Of a stretch of 64,000 nt of DNA, positions 35,834 through 44,518 are shown piece after piece. Numbering within the stretch: the first letter of the stretch is position 1; each line of letters begins with the position of its first letter. The notes beneath the pieces are model-generated. The model did not search any database, was not told where the DNA came from, and was given only the letters and a program-made list of their open reading frames with translations. Made by a program: the position numbers and the translations under genes. Source of the DNA: Nitrospirota bacterium (GTDB taxonomy: Bacteria; Nitrospirota_A; Leptospirillia; Leptospirillales; Leptospirillaceae); NCBI GenBank assembly GCA_021838585.1, contig JAKCDE010000006.1:6393-70392 (forward strand), read 5' to 3'.

Positions 35834-36403
35834 GTGAATAGCCTTTGCCTGGAATTGGAAGACCGCTCTTTTTTGACCCCGTCGGCACCCATGGGAGGCG
35901 TCCTGTTGCCGGATTCCGGCCATGGTCTTGTGATGGGAAGGATTGTGGCTGAAGAGTCGGCCATAGAGGAGGCGGCCCGAAAGATCGTAGGCGCCAAAAA
36001 TCCGACGGTTTTTCCGGGTCCTCTCGTGCTCTGGAAGTCGACCCCGGATTCTGTCCGGATGGCGGAAGCGGTTTCGCGGCTGGCGAGGGCGGGGGGCATG
36101 AAGGTCATCCCCATGGCCGACTATCGCCCCAAATACCCAAAGATCAATCCTGAAGAGGAGATCAATCCCAGCCACCCCAATCTAACCATCTGGCACAACA
36201 AGATTGATGTCTGTCTTTTTGTGGGTGTCCACTGCCACTACTCGAATATCGCCCTCAAGATCATCCGGGGAGGGAGCAGCTGCTACACCATCGCCCTCTG
36301 TTCCTATGCCGGTGACGACGAGGCTCATCTAACGATCCGGGATCTCACTCCAGAAACGGTCGATCGAATCGCTGCTGCGGTCGGGAGGATGAAAAAAAAC
36401 TAG
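35834..36403 (+). CDS. ACDS epsilon / CO-dehydrogenase-beta-like protein (PorE-like), copy 1
   Basis: 189 residues, GTG start behind AAGGAG. The fold pattern matches the CO_dh family (PF02552; CdhB-type epsilon subunit of acetyl-CoA decarbonylase/synthase): NPTVFPGPLVLW, then IDVCLFVGVHCHYSNIALK and the tail strand-helix LTIRDLTPETVDRIAAAV. Similar small proteins occur as the epsilon subunit of five-subunit 2-oxoacid:ferredoxin oxidoreductases of reductive-TCA autotrophs. None of the catalytic Por or Cdh subunits is in this window, so the role here is open. Copy 2 lies at 36835. Confidence 0.65.
   Translation: MNSLCLELEDRSFLTPSAPMGGVLLPDSGHGLVMGRIVAEESAIEEAARKIVGAKNPTVFPGPLVLWKSTPDSVRMAEAVSRLARAGGMKVIPMADYRPKYPKINPEEEINPSHPNLTIWHNKIDVCLFVGVHCHYSNIALKIIRGGSSCYTIALCSYAGDDEAHLTIRDLTPETVDRIAAAVGRMKKN
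36188..36273 (+). repeat. 86-bp tract identical in the two PorE-like genes, copy A
   Basis: Bases 36188-36273 are identical, including third codon positions, to 37189-37274, while flanking sequence of the paralogues differs freely. This indicates recent gene conversion or duplication under strong constraint. Confidence 0.85.
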
Positions 36404-36451
36404 ATCCGTTTTTGGTGTGTTCATTATACGGAACACATGATGAGAGGTGGG

Positions 36452-36784
36452 ATGATGGAAAACAGGGAAAAAAATCTCGAGGCCGTTCCGGAGATTGATT
36501 CAGGGAAAATTTTTTCCGTCTGGGTCGATGAAGGGGGACGTCCCCAGTTTTTTGAGCATCCGTCCACCACCATCCCTCCGGAATATTTTGTTCATGTTGA
36601 TCCTCATAGAGCCCATTTCCCGGGAGATTATCTTCTTCTTTCGACTCTCGAGGGACTTTTTTTCGGCCAAACGAATGCGGATGGAGTTTCGGTTCGCATT
36701 GGGGCCTGTTCCCATCTCATTGAACCGCCTCTTCTTGTCATGGGGGTCGTGATCGCCGGCTTCGAGTGGTTTACTCTCCCCTGA
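36452..36784 (+). CDS. Conserved-looking hypothetical protein between the PorE-like copies
   Basis: 110 residues, no domain recognised. The composition is ordinary for a soluble beta-rich protein (EYFVHVDPHRAHFPGDYLLLS and a hydrophobic end VMGVVIAGFEWFTLP). The ATG at 36452 is chosen for the AGAGGTGGG ahead of it; the frame also has ATG codons at 36437 and 36455. It is 48 bp from the first copy and 50 bp from the second, all on one strand, so the three are probably one operon. Confidence 0.65.
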   Translation: MMENREKNLEAVPEIDSGKIFSVWVDEGGRPQFFEHPSTTIPPEYFVHVDPHRAHFPGDYLLLSTLEGLFFGQTNADGVSVRIGACSHLIEPPLLVMGVVIAGFEWFTLP

Positions 36785-36834
36785 AAATCAACTCCCGCAC
36801 TCCTTAGCAAGGGGCGGCTTAAGAAAGGATTGTC

Positions 36835-37416
36835 ATGTCGCACGGATTGTTGATGCCAGGACCGGCCGGTCTTCTTCCTCAGGCGGCCACTGCCATGGGT
36901 CTTGATCTTCCGGAGGAAGGAACCGGTGCCGTCGAAGGCCGGATCCTTCCCGAAGCCCAGGTTCTCGAGGAGGCAGCCCGGAAACTGGCCCACGCGAAAG
37001 TTCCCACTTTCTTTCCGGGTCCCATGGTTCTCTGGCAGTTTTCTGAGGAGTCGCGCCGGGTGGCCGATGCGGTTCTCGAGGTCGCCGAGTCCAACGGAAT
37101 CCGGATCATCCCCATGCCGGACTACAGGCCGAAATATCCAAAAATCGAACCCGAATCGGAAATCAACCCCAATCATCCGAACCTGACGATCTGGCACAAC
37201 AAGATTGATGTCTGTCTTTTTGTGGGTGTCCACTGCCACTACTCGAATATCGCCCTCAAGATCATCCGGGGAGGAACCAGCTGCTATACCATCGCCCTCT
37301 GCTCCTATGCCGGAGACGAGGAGGCAAATCTGACGGTGCGGGATCTGTCTGCCCCCAAGATCCTCGAAATCGGCCGGATCATTCGAAAGATGAAAACGAA
37401 TTCCATGAGAGGATAG
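36835..37416 (+). CDS. ACDS epsilon / CO-dehydrogenase-beta-like protein (PorE-like), copy 2
   Basis: 193 residues, a paralogue of the protein at 35834. The same block order is present: VPTFFPGPMVLW, RIIPMPDYRPKYPKI, then IDVCLFVGVHCHYSNIALK and LTVRDLSAPKILEIGRII. The central block is identical at protein level except for a few residues, while the N-terminal 50 residues are clearly diverged. The ATG at 36835 has AAAGGA ahead. A strong terminator follows. Confidence 0.65.
   Translation: MSHGLLMPGPAGLLPQAATAMGLDLPEEGTGAVEGRILPEAQVLEEAARKLAHAKVPTFFPGPMVLWQFSEESRRVADAVLEVAESNGIRIIPMPDYRPKYPKIEPESEINPNHPNLTIWHNKIDVCLFVGVHCHYSNIALKIIRGGTSCYTIALCSYAGDEEANLTVRDLSAPKILEIGRIIRKMKTNSMRG
37189..37274 (+). 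repeat. 86-bp tract identical in the two PorE-like genes, copy B
   Basis: Partner of 36188-36273. Both copies encode the block from IWHNKIDVC to KIIRG. Confidence 0.85.
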
Positions 37417-37470
37417 CGGAGTCTGCGCCCGGACCATTTAGAGAGTCATGGCGGGCAAGCATCGAGAGAA

Positions 37471-37506
37471 GGGGCCGCTCCCGGCAGGGGGCGGCCCCTT
37501 TTTTTT
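37471..37506 (+). terminator. Intrinsic terminator of the PorE-like operon
   Basis: GGGGCCGC (37471-37478), 12-base loop, GCGGCCCC (37491-37498), then eight T (37499-37506). The remainder of 37417-37667 shows no gene. Confidence 0.92.
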
Positions 37507-37667
37507 ACGGAACTCCGGTCTGGGAATGCCTCCGCCGATTAAGGAATTTGATTTCGTTTGAGGTATGATGGAATCCGGCAGGGCTCGCCACAGGAGAAAG
37601 GGAAAGCCTTGCATGGCCCCGGGCAGTTGCGCGCGGGGGAGGTCCGGGAACACCGCAGGAGAAGGCC

Positions 37668-40600
37668 TTGGTCCATCTGTATGAAAGCCAGAGACTTGAA
37701 GTCCTCGCGGACATGTTTGTCGAACGGCTGTCCGGGTGGGGGCAGGAAGGGCTCCTGGATCCTCTTGTCCCCGAAACGGTGATCCCCCAGAATCCGGCCA
37801 TCGGGCGCTGGCTTTCCTACAACGTCGCCCTCCGGACCGGAATTTCCTCGGGCATCACTTTTCCGCTGGCCGGCCGGTTCATCCGTTCCCTTCTGGAGAG
37901 GGCCTACGGGGACCCCCTCCGTCCGGCCCGTTTTGGCAAGGAAAACCTCCTTCTTCGTCTCTTCGAGATCCTACCCGGGCTGATCAGCCTTCCCCCCTTT
38001 CTGGAGGTGCGGGGATTCCTGGGACGGGGAATGACCGACGAGCGCCTCTATGAACTTTCGTCGCTTCTTGCCGACCTCTACGACAGGTCCATGATCTATC
38101 GGCCCGACCTTCTTCTTTCATGGGAGGATGGAGAGGATCCCGAAGGCTGGCCGGCCATTCTGTGGCGACACCTGTCCGGTCCCTCCCGTCCGCTCCACCG
38201 GGCGAGGATGATGGAGTCGTTCTTCCGGACGGGAGGACGGGCCACATCGGAGCATCTTCCGGCCCGGATCTCCGTCTTCGGTCTGACGGGAATGGCTCCC
38301 AGGGACCTTCTTTTCTTCCGGGTCCTGGGAGAGGCGGGTCTGTGCGATGTCCATCTCTTCTTTCTGAATCCCTGCGAGGAATACTGGGGGGACATCGTTC
38401 CCGCCCGCATAAAGGAGAAGGCATCTCCGGAGGAGGGGGCCACACTGGAGACCGGAGCCCCCCTGCTCGCCGCCTGGGGCGGGACATTCCGGACCATTCA
38501 CCAGAATCTCTCCGATCTTCCTGTCGCGACCCGCGTCTTTCCTTCGGCGCCATCGACTCTTCTCGGATGTCTGCAGGACGATATCCGGACCCTGTCGGAC
38601 CGGGGAGCCCGCGTTCGGGAAGGCACGCTACCGCGACTGCTGGTTTCTAGACGGGACCGCTCAATCGAAGTGGTTTCCTGCCCGAGTCCGGTCCGGGAAA
38701 TCGAGATGCTGAAGGATCGTTTGTTCGCCCTCTTTTCGGAAGTTCCCGACCTCTCCCCCGATGATGTTGTCGTTTTGGCCCCGGATATCGGACGGTACGC
38801 GGGAATCATCCGGTCTGTCTTCGGATCCGAGGGAGGGGATGGTCGCGGAGAGGACCGGGAGCCGAAGATCCCCTTCGCCATTTCCGACCGCAAAGAACTC
38901 CTGGAGGAGCCGGCTTTCGAGGCACTTCTTCTCCTCCTTCGGCTTCCCCGGACGCGACTGACGGCCCCTCTGGCTTTCCGCCTCCTCTCTGTCCCCTCGC
39001 TTGCAGAAAGGTTTGGGCTCTCCGGTATCCGCTCGTCAAGACTCCAGGAGATTCTCCAAAGGGCGGGGTTCCGGTGGGGACTGAACGGATCGGACCGGCC
39101 CAATCCTTACGCAGGTCGGAGAGAACAGACTCTGGAAGAGGGGCGTGATCGGATCCTTCTTGGATACGCCTGCGGCGAAGATGGGCTTGGAAGAGATTTT
39201 CCCCTGACTCCACTTGTCCTCCCGGAGGATCGGGAGGGTGCCATCGGTGGTGGAATCGCCCGCTTTGTCGAAACCCTCGAGGACAGTCTCGCCTGTCTTC
39301 GGCAGGAATGGCCGGCATCCCGGTGGCCGGCCATTCTTCGCGAACTCCTCGACTCCTTTTTCCTGCTGGATCTCTCCAGGGCTTCCGATCGTGCGCTTGC
39401 GGCCCTGCCGGACAGGCTGGCGCGGGATTTCGCCGAAGCCGGGTCCGGAGGGACCCTCTCTTCCGCGGTTTTGTCGCGTCATCTCGAGAGAATGGCCAGA
39501 TCCGCCGATGGAAGCGATCGCTTCTTCGCTGGGGGGGTGACCTTCGGCCGCATGGTTCCCCTTCGTTCCATTCCCTTTCGGGTGGTCTGCCTGGTCGGTA
39601 TGAACGATGCCGATTTTCCGAGACCCAATTGGCCTCCGAGCTTCGACTGGCTTGTCGCCCACCCCGAACCGGGCGACCGGTCCGTCCGGGAGGATGACCG
39701 GACGCTTTTTCTGGAGGCCCTTCTTTCGGCCCGGGATTATCTTTGGATAAGCTACCAGGGAATCGAGATCCAGGACGGGAGCCCGCGGGAGCCTTCCGTC
39801 CTTCTCCGCCAGCTGATGGACCAGATTGCGGAAGGGTTTGAAGGTGAGGAAGGCTCCATCCTCTCCCAGATCACGCTCGAGGCCCCCCCTGATCCGCTAT
39901 CCCCGGACCATTACTCCCGCGATTCGGATCCCCGGCTCAGAAGTTATTCCCGGGCCTGGTGGAAGGCGCTGGAAATCTCCCGAAGGCGTCCGGGAGAGAA
40001 ACAGGTTTTCTTCGATCCGGCTCTCTCCTGGGAGATTGGGAAGCCGAATGGTGATCGGGACGGGAGGGAAGGGGTCTCTATCTCCGATCTTCGCTCATTC
40101 ATTCGGGATCCAGCCCGATATTTTCTTGTCCGTCAGGTGGGGCTTCCCCCTTCGGAGCGTTCCTTTCGCCTCGAGGAGGCCGAACCCTTTGTCGCCGATA
40201 TGGGCCGCGCGATCACCGCCCGCCTTCGCGCCCCTGAGTCCAATCCGGATGCCGATCCATGGCCCCCTCTGAGGGGGGCCTTCTCCGGACGGGTCGAGGG
40301 GGAGATCGCATTTTACCGGCAGACCCTCGCGAATAAGCTGGGGATTCTTTCTGGCGGCGGGGCCGAGCCGTTTCCCCGGGAGCGTCTGGACGGGGTCTTT
40401 CATGGAGTCCGGATCACCGGAATGGTCGATGGGCTTCCCTTCCGGCCGGAGGGCGAGCGTCTCCTGGTCGTCGAACGGTGGCCATGGATTCCCTTTCCCG
40501 GCGATTTTCTGGAGGCCTACCTGACGCACCTTTTGTGCACCCTTTTTCTCCCCGGCTACAGGGGTTGCGTCCTGACGGGAAAGGGCGGCAAGAAGGAAGC

Positions 40601-41021
40601 GGAAAAGGATCCGATGCAAATTCCCCTGGCCACATGGCGCTGGAGTGCCCCGCCCCCCTCGGAGGCCGCGCGGCTGTTCCTTCCCTATCTTCGGGCTTTC
40701 CGGAAGGGACTTCGAGCTCCCCTCCCCTTCGATCCGGAGGCCTCCCGGATCTTTGTCGACACCCTGAAGGCGGATGCAGGGGCTACCGAAAAACAGGGAT
40801 GGAAGAGCGCGACCGACAAGGCTCGGGACGTTCTCCGTGATGCCAACGTCTCCCCCTACCGGGCCCGGGAGACCTTTTTCGATCCCCGTTCCCGCTCTCC
40901 CTTCTGGAGCGCTCTGGCCTTCGCCGGCCGGGACCTTGCTGGAGAAACCCCCTTCGGACTCTGGTCCATCAGGCTCTGGCGGCCTCTTCTCGCCACCCTG
41001 TCGGAAGAGGGGACGTCCTGA
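37668..41021 (+). CDS. recC: Exodeoxyribonuclease V gamma subunit RecC
   Basis: Subunit of the RecBCD helicase-nuclease that processes double-strand breaks and recognises Chi. The 1117 residues are close to the E. coli length (1122). The start is TTG behind GCAGGAGAAGG. The inactive-helicase pattern of RecC is visible (QNPAIGRWLSYNVALRTGI near the start; VFGLTGMAPRDLLFFRVLGEAG; LVGMNDADFPRP) without Walker motifs. recB follows with stop/start overlap (TGATG), and recD after that with the same coupling. Confidence 0.92.
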   Translation: MVHLYESQRLEVLADMFVERLSGWGQEGLLDPLVPETVIPQNPAIGRWLSYNVALRTGISSGITFPLAGRFIRSLLERAYGDPLRPARFGKENLLLRLFEILPGLISLPPFLEVRGFLGRGMTDERLYELSSLLADLYDRSMIYRPDLLLSWEDGEDPEGWPAILWRHLSGPSRPLHRARMMESFFRTGGRATSEHLPARISVFGLTGMAPRDLLFFRVLGEAGLCDVHLFFLNPCEEYWGDIVPARIKEKASPEEGATLETGAPLLAAWGGTFRTIHQNLSDLPVATRVFPSAPSTLLGCLQDDIRTLSDRGARVREGTLPRLLVSRRDRSIEVVSCPSPVREIEMLKDRLFALFSEVPDLSPDDVVVLAPDIGRYAGIIRSVFGSEGGDGRGEDREPKIPFAISDRKELLEEPAFEALLLLLRLPRTRLTAPLAFRLLSVPSLAERFGLSGIRSSRLQEILQRAGFRWGLNGSDRPNPYAGRREQTLEEGRDRILLGYACGEDGLGRDFPLTPLVLPEDREGAIGGGIARFVETLEDSLACLRQEWPASRWPAILRELLDSFFLLDLSRASDRALAALPDRLARDFAEAGSGGTLSSAVLSRHLERMARSADGSDRFFAGGVTFGRMVPLRSIPFRVVCLVGMNDADFPRPNWPPSFDWLVAHPEPGDRSVREDDRTLFLEALLSARDYLWISYQGIEIQDGSPREPSVLLRQLMDQIAEGFEGEEGSILSQITLEAPPDPLSPDHYSRDSDPRLRSYSRAWWKALEISRRRPGEKQVFFDPALSWEIGKPNGDRDGREGVSISDLRSFIRDPARYFLVRQVGLPPSERSFRLEEAEPFVADMGRAITARLRAPESNPDADPWPPLRGAFSGRVEGEIAFYRQTLANKLGILSGGGAEPFPRERLDGVFHGVRITGMVDGLPFRPEGERLLVVERWPWIPFPGDFLEAYLTHLLCTLFLPGYRGCVLTGKGGKKEAEKDPMQIPLATWRWSAPPPSEAARLFLPYLRAFRKGLRAPLPFDPEASRIFVDTLKADAGATEKQGWKSATDKARDVLRDANVSPYRARETFFDPRSRSPFWSALAFAGRDLAGETPFGLWSIRLWRPLLATLSEEGTS

Positions 41022-44000
41022 TGGCAGACAGCCCCCTTTTCTCCCTTCCCCTTTCGGGTCTTCATCTTATCGAGGCCTCGGCGGGAACCGGTAAGACGAC
41101 GGCGCTGACCGTCCTTTTCCTTCGCGCCATACTGGAAGGGATTCCGGTCGAGCGGATACTTGTGGTCACCTTCACCGAATCCGCCGCGGAAGAGGTCCGG
41201 GGCCGGATCCACGACCTTCTTGTCGCCGCCAGACGAAAGTCCCTGGGGGAAAGTTCCCCGGGCAGGTTCTCTCCGTTCCTGGAGATGGTTCTTCCGGAGC
41301 ATGCGATTCCCCTTGCCCGGGCACTCTCCGATTTCGACCGTTCCACGATGACCACCATCCATGCCTTCTGCCGCCGTCTGCTCCGTGAATACGCCTTTGA
41401 ATTCCGGGCGCCTTTCTCCCTCGAACTCGACGAAAATCCCGGAGAGGCGAAACTCCCCGCCCTGCGGGAGATATGGCGCCGAAGAGTTTACCCCGAAAGC
41501 CCCGAAATCGCCCTTCTTGTCGCCTCCGTTTTTCCGAATGGTCCGGAGGATCTTCTCTCTCTCGTTCCCGATGACGCCTTGTTCCGGGAGACGGAGAGGG
41601 CGCTTTCCGGCGTTCACGGGGAGGAGGACGATTTTCCCGCCTTGAGGGAGGCCTATATGCGGGACCTTTTCCTCTTTCGGGAGATACCGGCCGACAGGGT
41701 GGGGGAAGCGGCCCGTCGCTGGTCCTCGGAGCTCTCAGCGGAAAACGGGAAGACGGGCGGAAAAAAAAGGAAGAATACGGGAGGGAAGGACGATTCCCGT
41801 GTTCCGACTCTGATCCGCCGCATCCTGGAGATCCGGTCGGGGAGCCCGGGGCCACCGCCGGGGTACGGACCCCTGGACGAAGAGCTTGGGAGCTTCCTGA
41901 AAGCTCTTCCCGAGACGACATTCGGGGACTTCGCCCCCCTTCTTCGAGTCCTGGAGGGGAAGAATGCGCTGGAGGAGGGATTGCGGCGATCCCTGAAAAA
42001 AGACCTGCTGCTCTACCTCCGCTCGGAGGATCTTGAACTTCGGGAAGGACGGGGTCGAGAAACCTTCGACGACTTGATCCTTCGTGTCCTGGAGGGGCTT
42101 CTCACCGATCATTCAGGATCTCTTTCCAGGAAAATACGTGACCGATTTCCGGTGGCCTTCGTCGACGAGTTCCAGGATACGGATCTGGCGCAGTTTCGAA
42201 TCTTCGACCGGATCTACCGGCTTTCGAATCCAGATCCGGAGGAAAAGACCCGGAACGCCCTATTCATGGTGGGGGACCCGAAGCAGTCGATTTTCCGCTT
42301 TCGCGGGGCCGACATTTCGGCCTACCTCGAGGCCCGCTCCCGGGCGCTCACCCTCCCGGGCGGATCTCTCCTCGAGCTTTCGGTCAACTATCGGTCCGAT
42401 CGCCGTCATGTGGAAGCCCTCAACCACCTCTTCTCTATTGTTCGGGATCCCTTCAAAACAGGGGGGGCGATCCGCTACGAGCCGGTTCTTCCAAGCAGGG
42501 ACGAGGCTCCTTCCTTTTGCGACCATCAGAATTCACGCTCGGACGATTCGGTTCCTCTCCTGCTTTCGGTCGGGGAGGAAAAAGACACGCTCGAAGATTT
42601 CGCCGACCGATCCGCCCGCGAGGTGTTGCGCCTTCTCTCGGGGGGGGCGACCATTTCCGGCCGACCGGTGCGTCCAGACGAAATCGCCCTTCTTGTCAGG
42701 AAGCATTCCCACGGAAAAATACTCCAGAAAGCCTTGGAGGAAAAAGGAATTCCTTCGGTTTCCTACGGATCTGGAAGCGTTCTGGAGACGGAGGAGGCCT
42801 TCGATCTCGAAATGCTTCTCCTGTCGCTTGCCTCTCCGGAGGATCGCCGTCAGGGACGGATGGTCCTCGCCTCCCGATTTTTCGAATTGACGGCTTCGGA
42901 GCTTCGGCTCCTCGCAGAGGCTCCGGATCTCTGGAACCGGCGCGTCGACCCGTTTTTCGAAGCCGCCCGCCGCTGGGAGAGCCGGGGAGCGATGGGAACG
43001 CTCCGGACATTCTTTCTTGAGCAGGGGATCTTCTCCAGACTGCTCTCGCAGAAGGGGGGGCGGCGGCGCGTCACCCATCTCCTCCATCTTTTCGAGTTTC
43101 TGGAGGAGCTGGGGAAGGACCATCCTCCGCTCCTTCTCCTTGTGGACCGCTACCTTTCGGCGCGCCGGGAGGCTCCCGGGAAAAAAGAGGACGGGACCGC
43201 TCCCCGACTTGAGAGCTTCGATGGACGCGTCCGTATCCTGACGCTCCACAAGGCCAAGGGACTGGAGTTCCCCGTAGTCCTTCTTCCGTTCGGGCTTCCG
43301 GGCCGGCAGGGCCGGGAGGAGGAGTCCCCGGGCGAGAAGGCGGAGGAGATGCGCCTTCTTTACGTAGCCCTGACGAGGGCTGTCCACCGGACCGTTCTGA
43401 TGATTCCTGCCCGAACTTCCCGGCAGTCGTCCGTTGGCCATCTTTTCGGTCTGGGCCCGGATATCCGAAAAGGAAAGTCGGCTTTCCTGGACTTCTCCCT
43501 GAGAGTCAATCAACTTTTTCGGGAGCTTCCCGAGCTCTTTGCGCCCCTCCCGGACTTTCCCGAACAGATGCCTCCGGTCAGCCTCCAGCCTCCGGAGATG
43601 GATGCGCCGCTCGCTTCCCCACCGGCATTTCCCTTCATTGCTCCGCCGAAAAGGACGGAAAGCTTTTCCTCGCTGATGCGCGCTTCTCTTGAGGATGCGA
43701 AAGAAATGGCCGGTGATCTTCGGGCTTCCGACGAAGGAGGGGAGGAGGCGAAAATGGAGATGCCGGGAGAGGAGGTCCTTCCGTCCGGTCCCCTTTTCGG
43801 CTCCTATTTCCACCGGATCATGGAGTGTCTCTCGCTGGACGAGACCCTTGTCGCCTTTTCCCCGGGAGAGCTCCCCGACGGGCTTTTCGACGGGGCTCTC
43901 GCCGATCTCGGTTTGGCTCATGATCCCGAATGCCAGAGCTGGCCTTCTGTTGTTCGACCTCTGGTCGAAAGAACCCTTTCGGTCGACCTGTCGGAAGGGA

Positions 44001-44518
44001 GGGAGGGCGTTTCGGGCGGGATGGGAGAGGCCATGACGCTTCGCTGGATCCTTCGGGGGGAGAGGGCGGTTGAACGGGAATTCCTTCTTCCGGTCCGGGG
44101 CCTTGTGGCCGACCGTCTTCAGTCTGGCCTTCTGCCCTCGGGTCCGAAACTCTCGTTCGACCCGGTTACGGGCTTCCTGAAGGGATTCATCGACCTCATC
44201 TTCCGGCATCGGGGCCGTTACTACCTTCTTGACTACAAGACCAACCTCCTCGCGGGTGCTTCTTCCTATGAGGGGGACAGTCTGGCCCGGGCCATGGCCG
44301 ACCACCGGTACGACCTCCAGGGGGCTTTTTATCTTCTGGCGCTTCACCGCCTTCTCTCAGTGTCCGTTCCGGGGTACGACTACGAGCGGGATGTCGGGGG
44401 AGCTCTATTTCTTTTCGTCCGGGGTGCCGGCAGACCCGGCGAGGGGATCTATCGACTTCGTCCCCCATTTTCCGAACTTGCCTCCTTCGGGCGTATTTTG
44501 TCGGGAGAGAGCCCGTGA
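41021..44518 (+). CDS. recB: Exodeoxyribonuclease V beta subunit RecB
   Basis: 3'-5' helicase and nuclease subunit, 1165 residues. Walker A is ASAGTGKT (about residues 19-26). FVDEFQDTD is the Walker B motif, GDPKQSIFRFRGAD motif III, and LTLHKAKGLEFPVVLLP motif V. The C-terminal RecB-family nuclease keeps its catalytic lysine in LLDYKTNLL (D1071, K1073) and FIDLIF upstream. All parts needed for activity are present, so this is a working RecBCD rather than AddAB. Confidence 0.95.
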   Translation: MADSPLFSLPLSGLHLIEASAGTGKTTALTVLFLRAILEGIPVERILVVTFTESAAEEVRGRIHDLLVAARRKSLGESSPGRFSPFLEMVLPEHAIPLARALSDFDRSTMTTIHAFCRRLLREYAFEFRAPFSLELDENPGEAKLPALREIWRRRVYPESPEIALLVASVFPNGPEDLLSLVPDDALFRETERALSGVHGEEDDFPALREAYMRDLFLFREIPADRVGEAARRWSSELSAENGKTGGKKRKNTGGKDDSRVPTLIRRILEIRSGSPGPPPGYGPLDEELGSFLKALPETTFGDFAPLLRVLEGKNALEEGLRRSLKKDLLLYLRSEDLELREGRGRETFDDLILRVLEGLLTDHSGSLSRKIRDRFPVAFVDEFQDTDLAQFRIFDRIYRLSNPDPEEKTRNALFMVGDPKQSIFRFRGADISAYLEARSRALTLPGGSLLELSVNYRSDRRHVEALNHLFSIVRDPFKTGGAIRYEPVLPSRDEAPSFCDHQNSRSDDSVPLLLSVGEEKDTLEDFADRSAREVLRLLSGGATISGRPVRPDEIALLVRKHSHGKILQKALEEKGIPSVSYGSGSVLETEEAFDLEMLLLSLASPEDRRQGRMVLASRFFELTASELRLLAEAPDLWNRRVDPFFEAARRWESRGAMGTLRTFFLEQGIFSRLLSQKGGRRRVTHLLHLFEFLEELGKDHPPLLLLVDRYLSARREAPGKKEDGTAPRLESFDGRVRILTLHKAKGLEFPVVLLPFGLPGRQGREEESPGEKAEEMRLLYVALTRAVHRTVLMIPARTSRQSSVGHLFGLGPDIRKGKSAFLDFSLRVNQLFRELPELFAPLPDFPEQMPPVSLQPPEMDAPLASPPAFPFIAPPKRTESFSSLMRASLEDAKEMAGDLRASDEGGEEAKMEMPGEEVLPSGPLFGSYFHRIMECLSLDETLVAFSPGELPDGLFDGALADLGLAHDPECQSWPSVVRPLVERTLSVDLSEGREGVSGGMGEAMTLRWILRGERAVEREFLLPVRGLVADRLQSGLLPSGPKLSFDPVTGFLKGFIDLIFRHRGRYYLLDYKTNLLAGASSYEGDSLARAMADHRYDLQGAFYLLALHRLLSVSVPGYDYERDVGGALFLFVRGAGRPGEGIYRLRPPFSELASFGRILSGESP

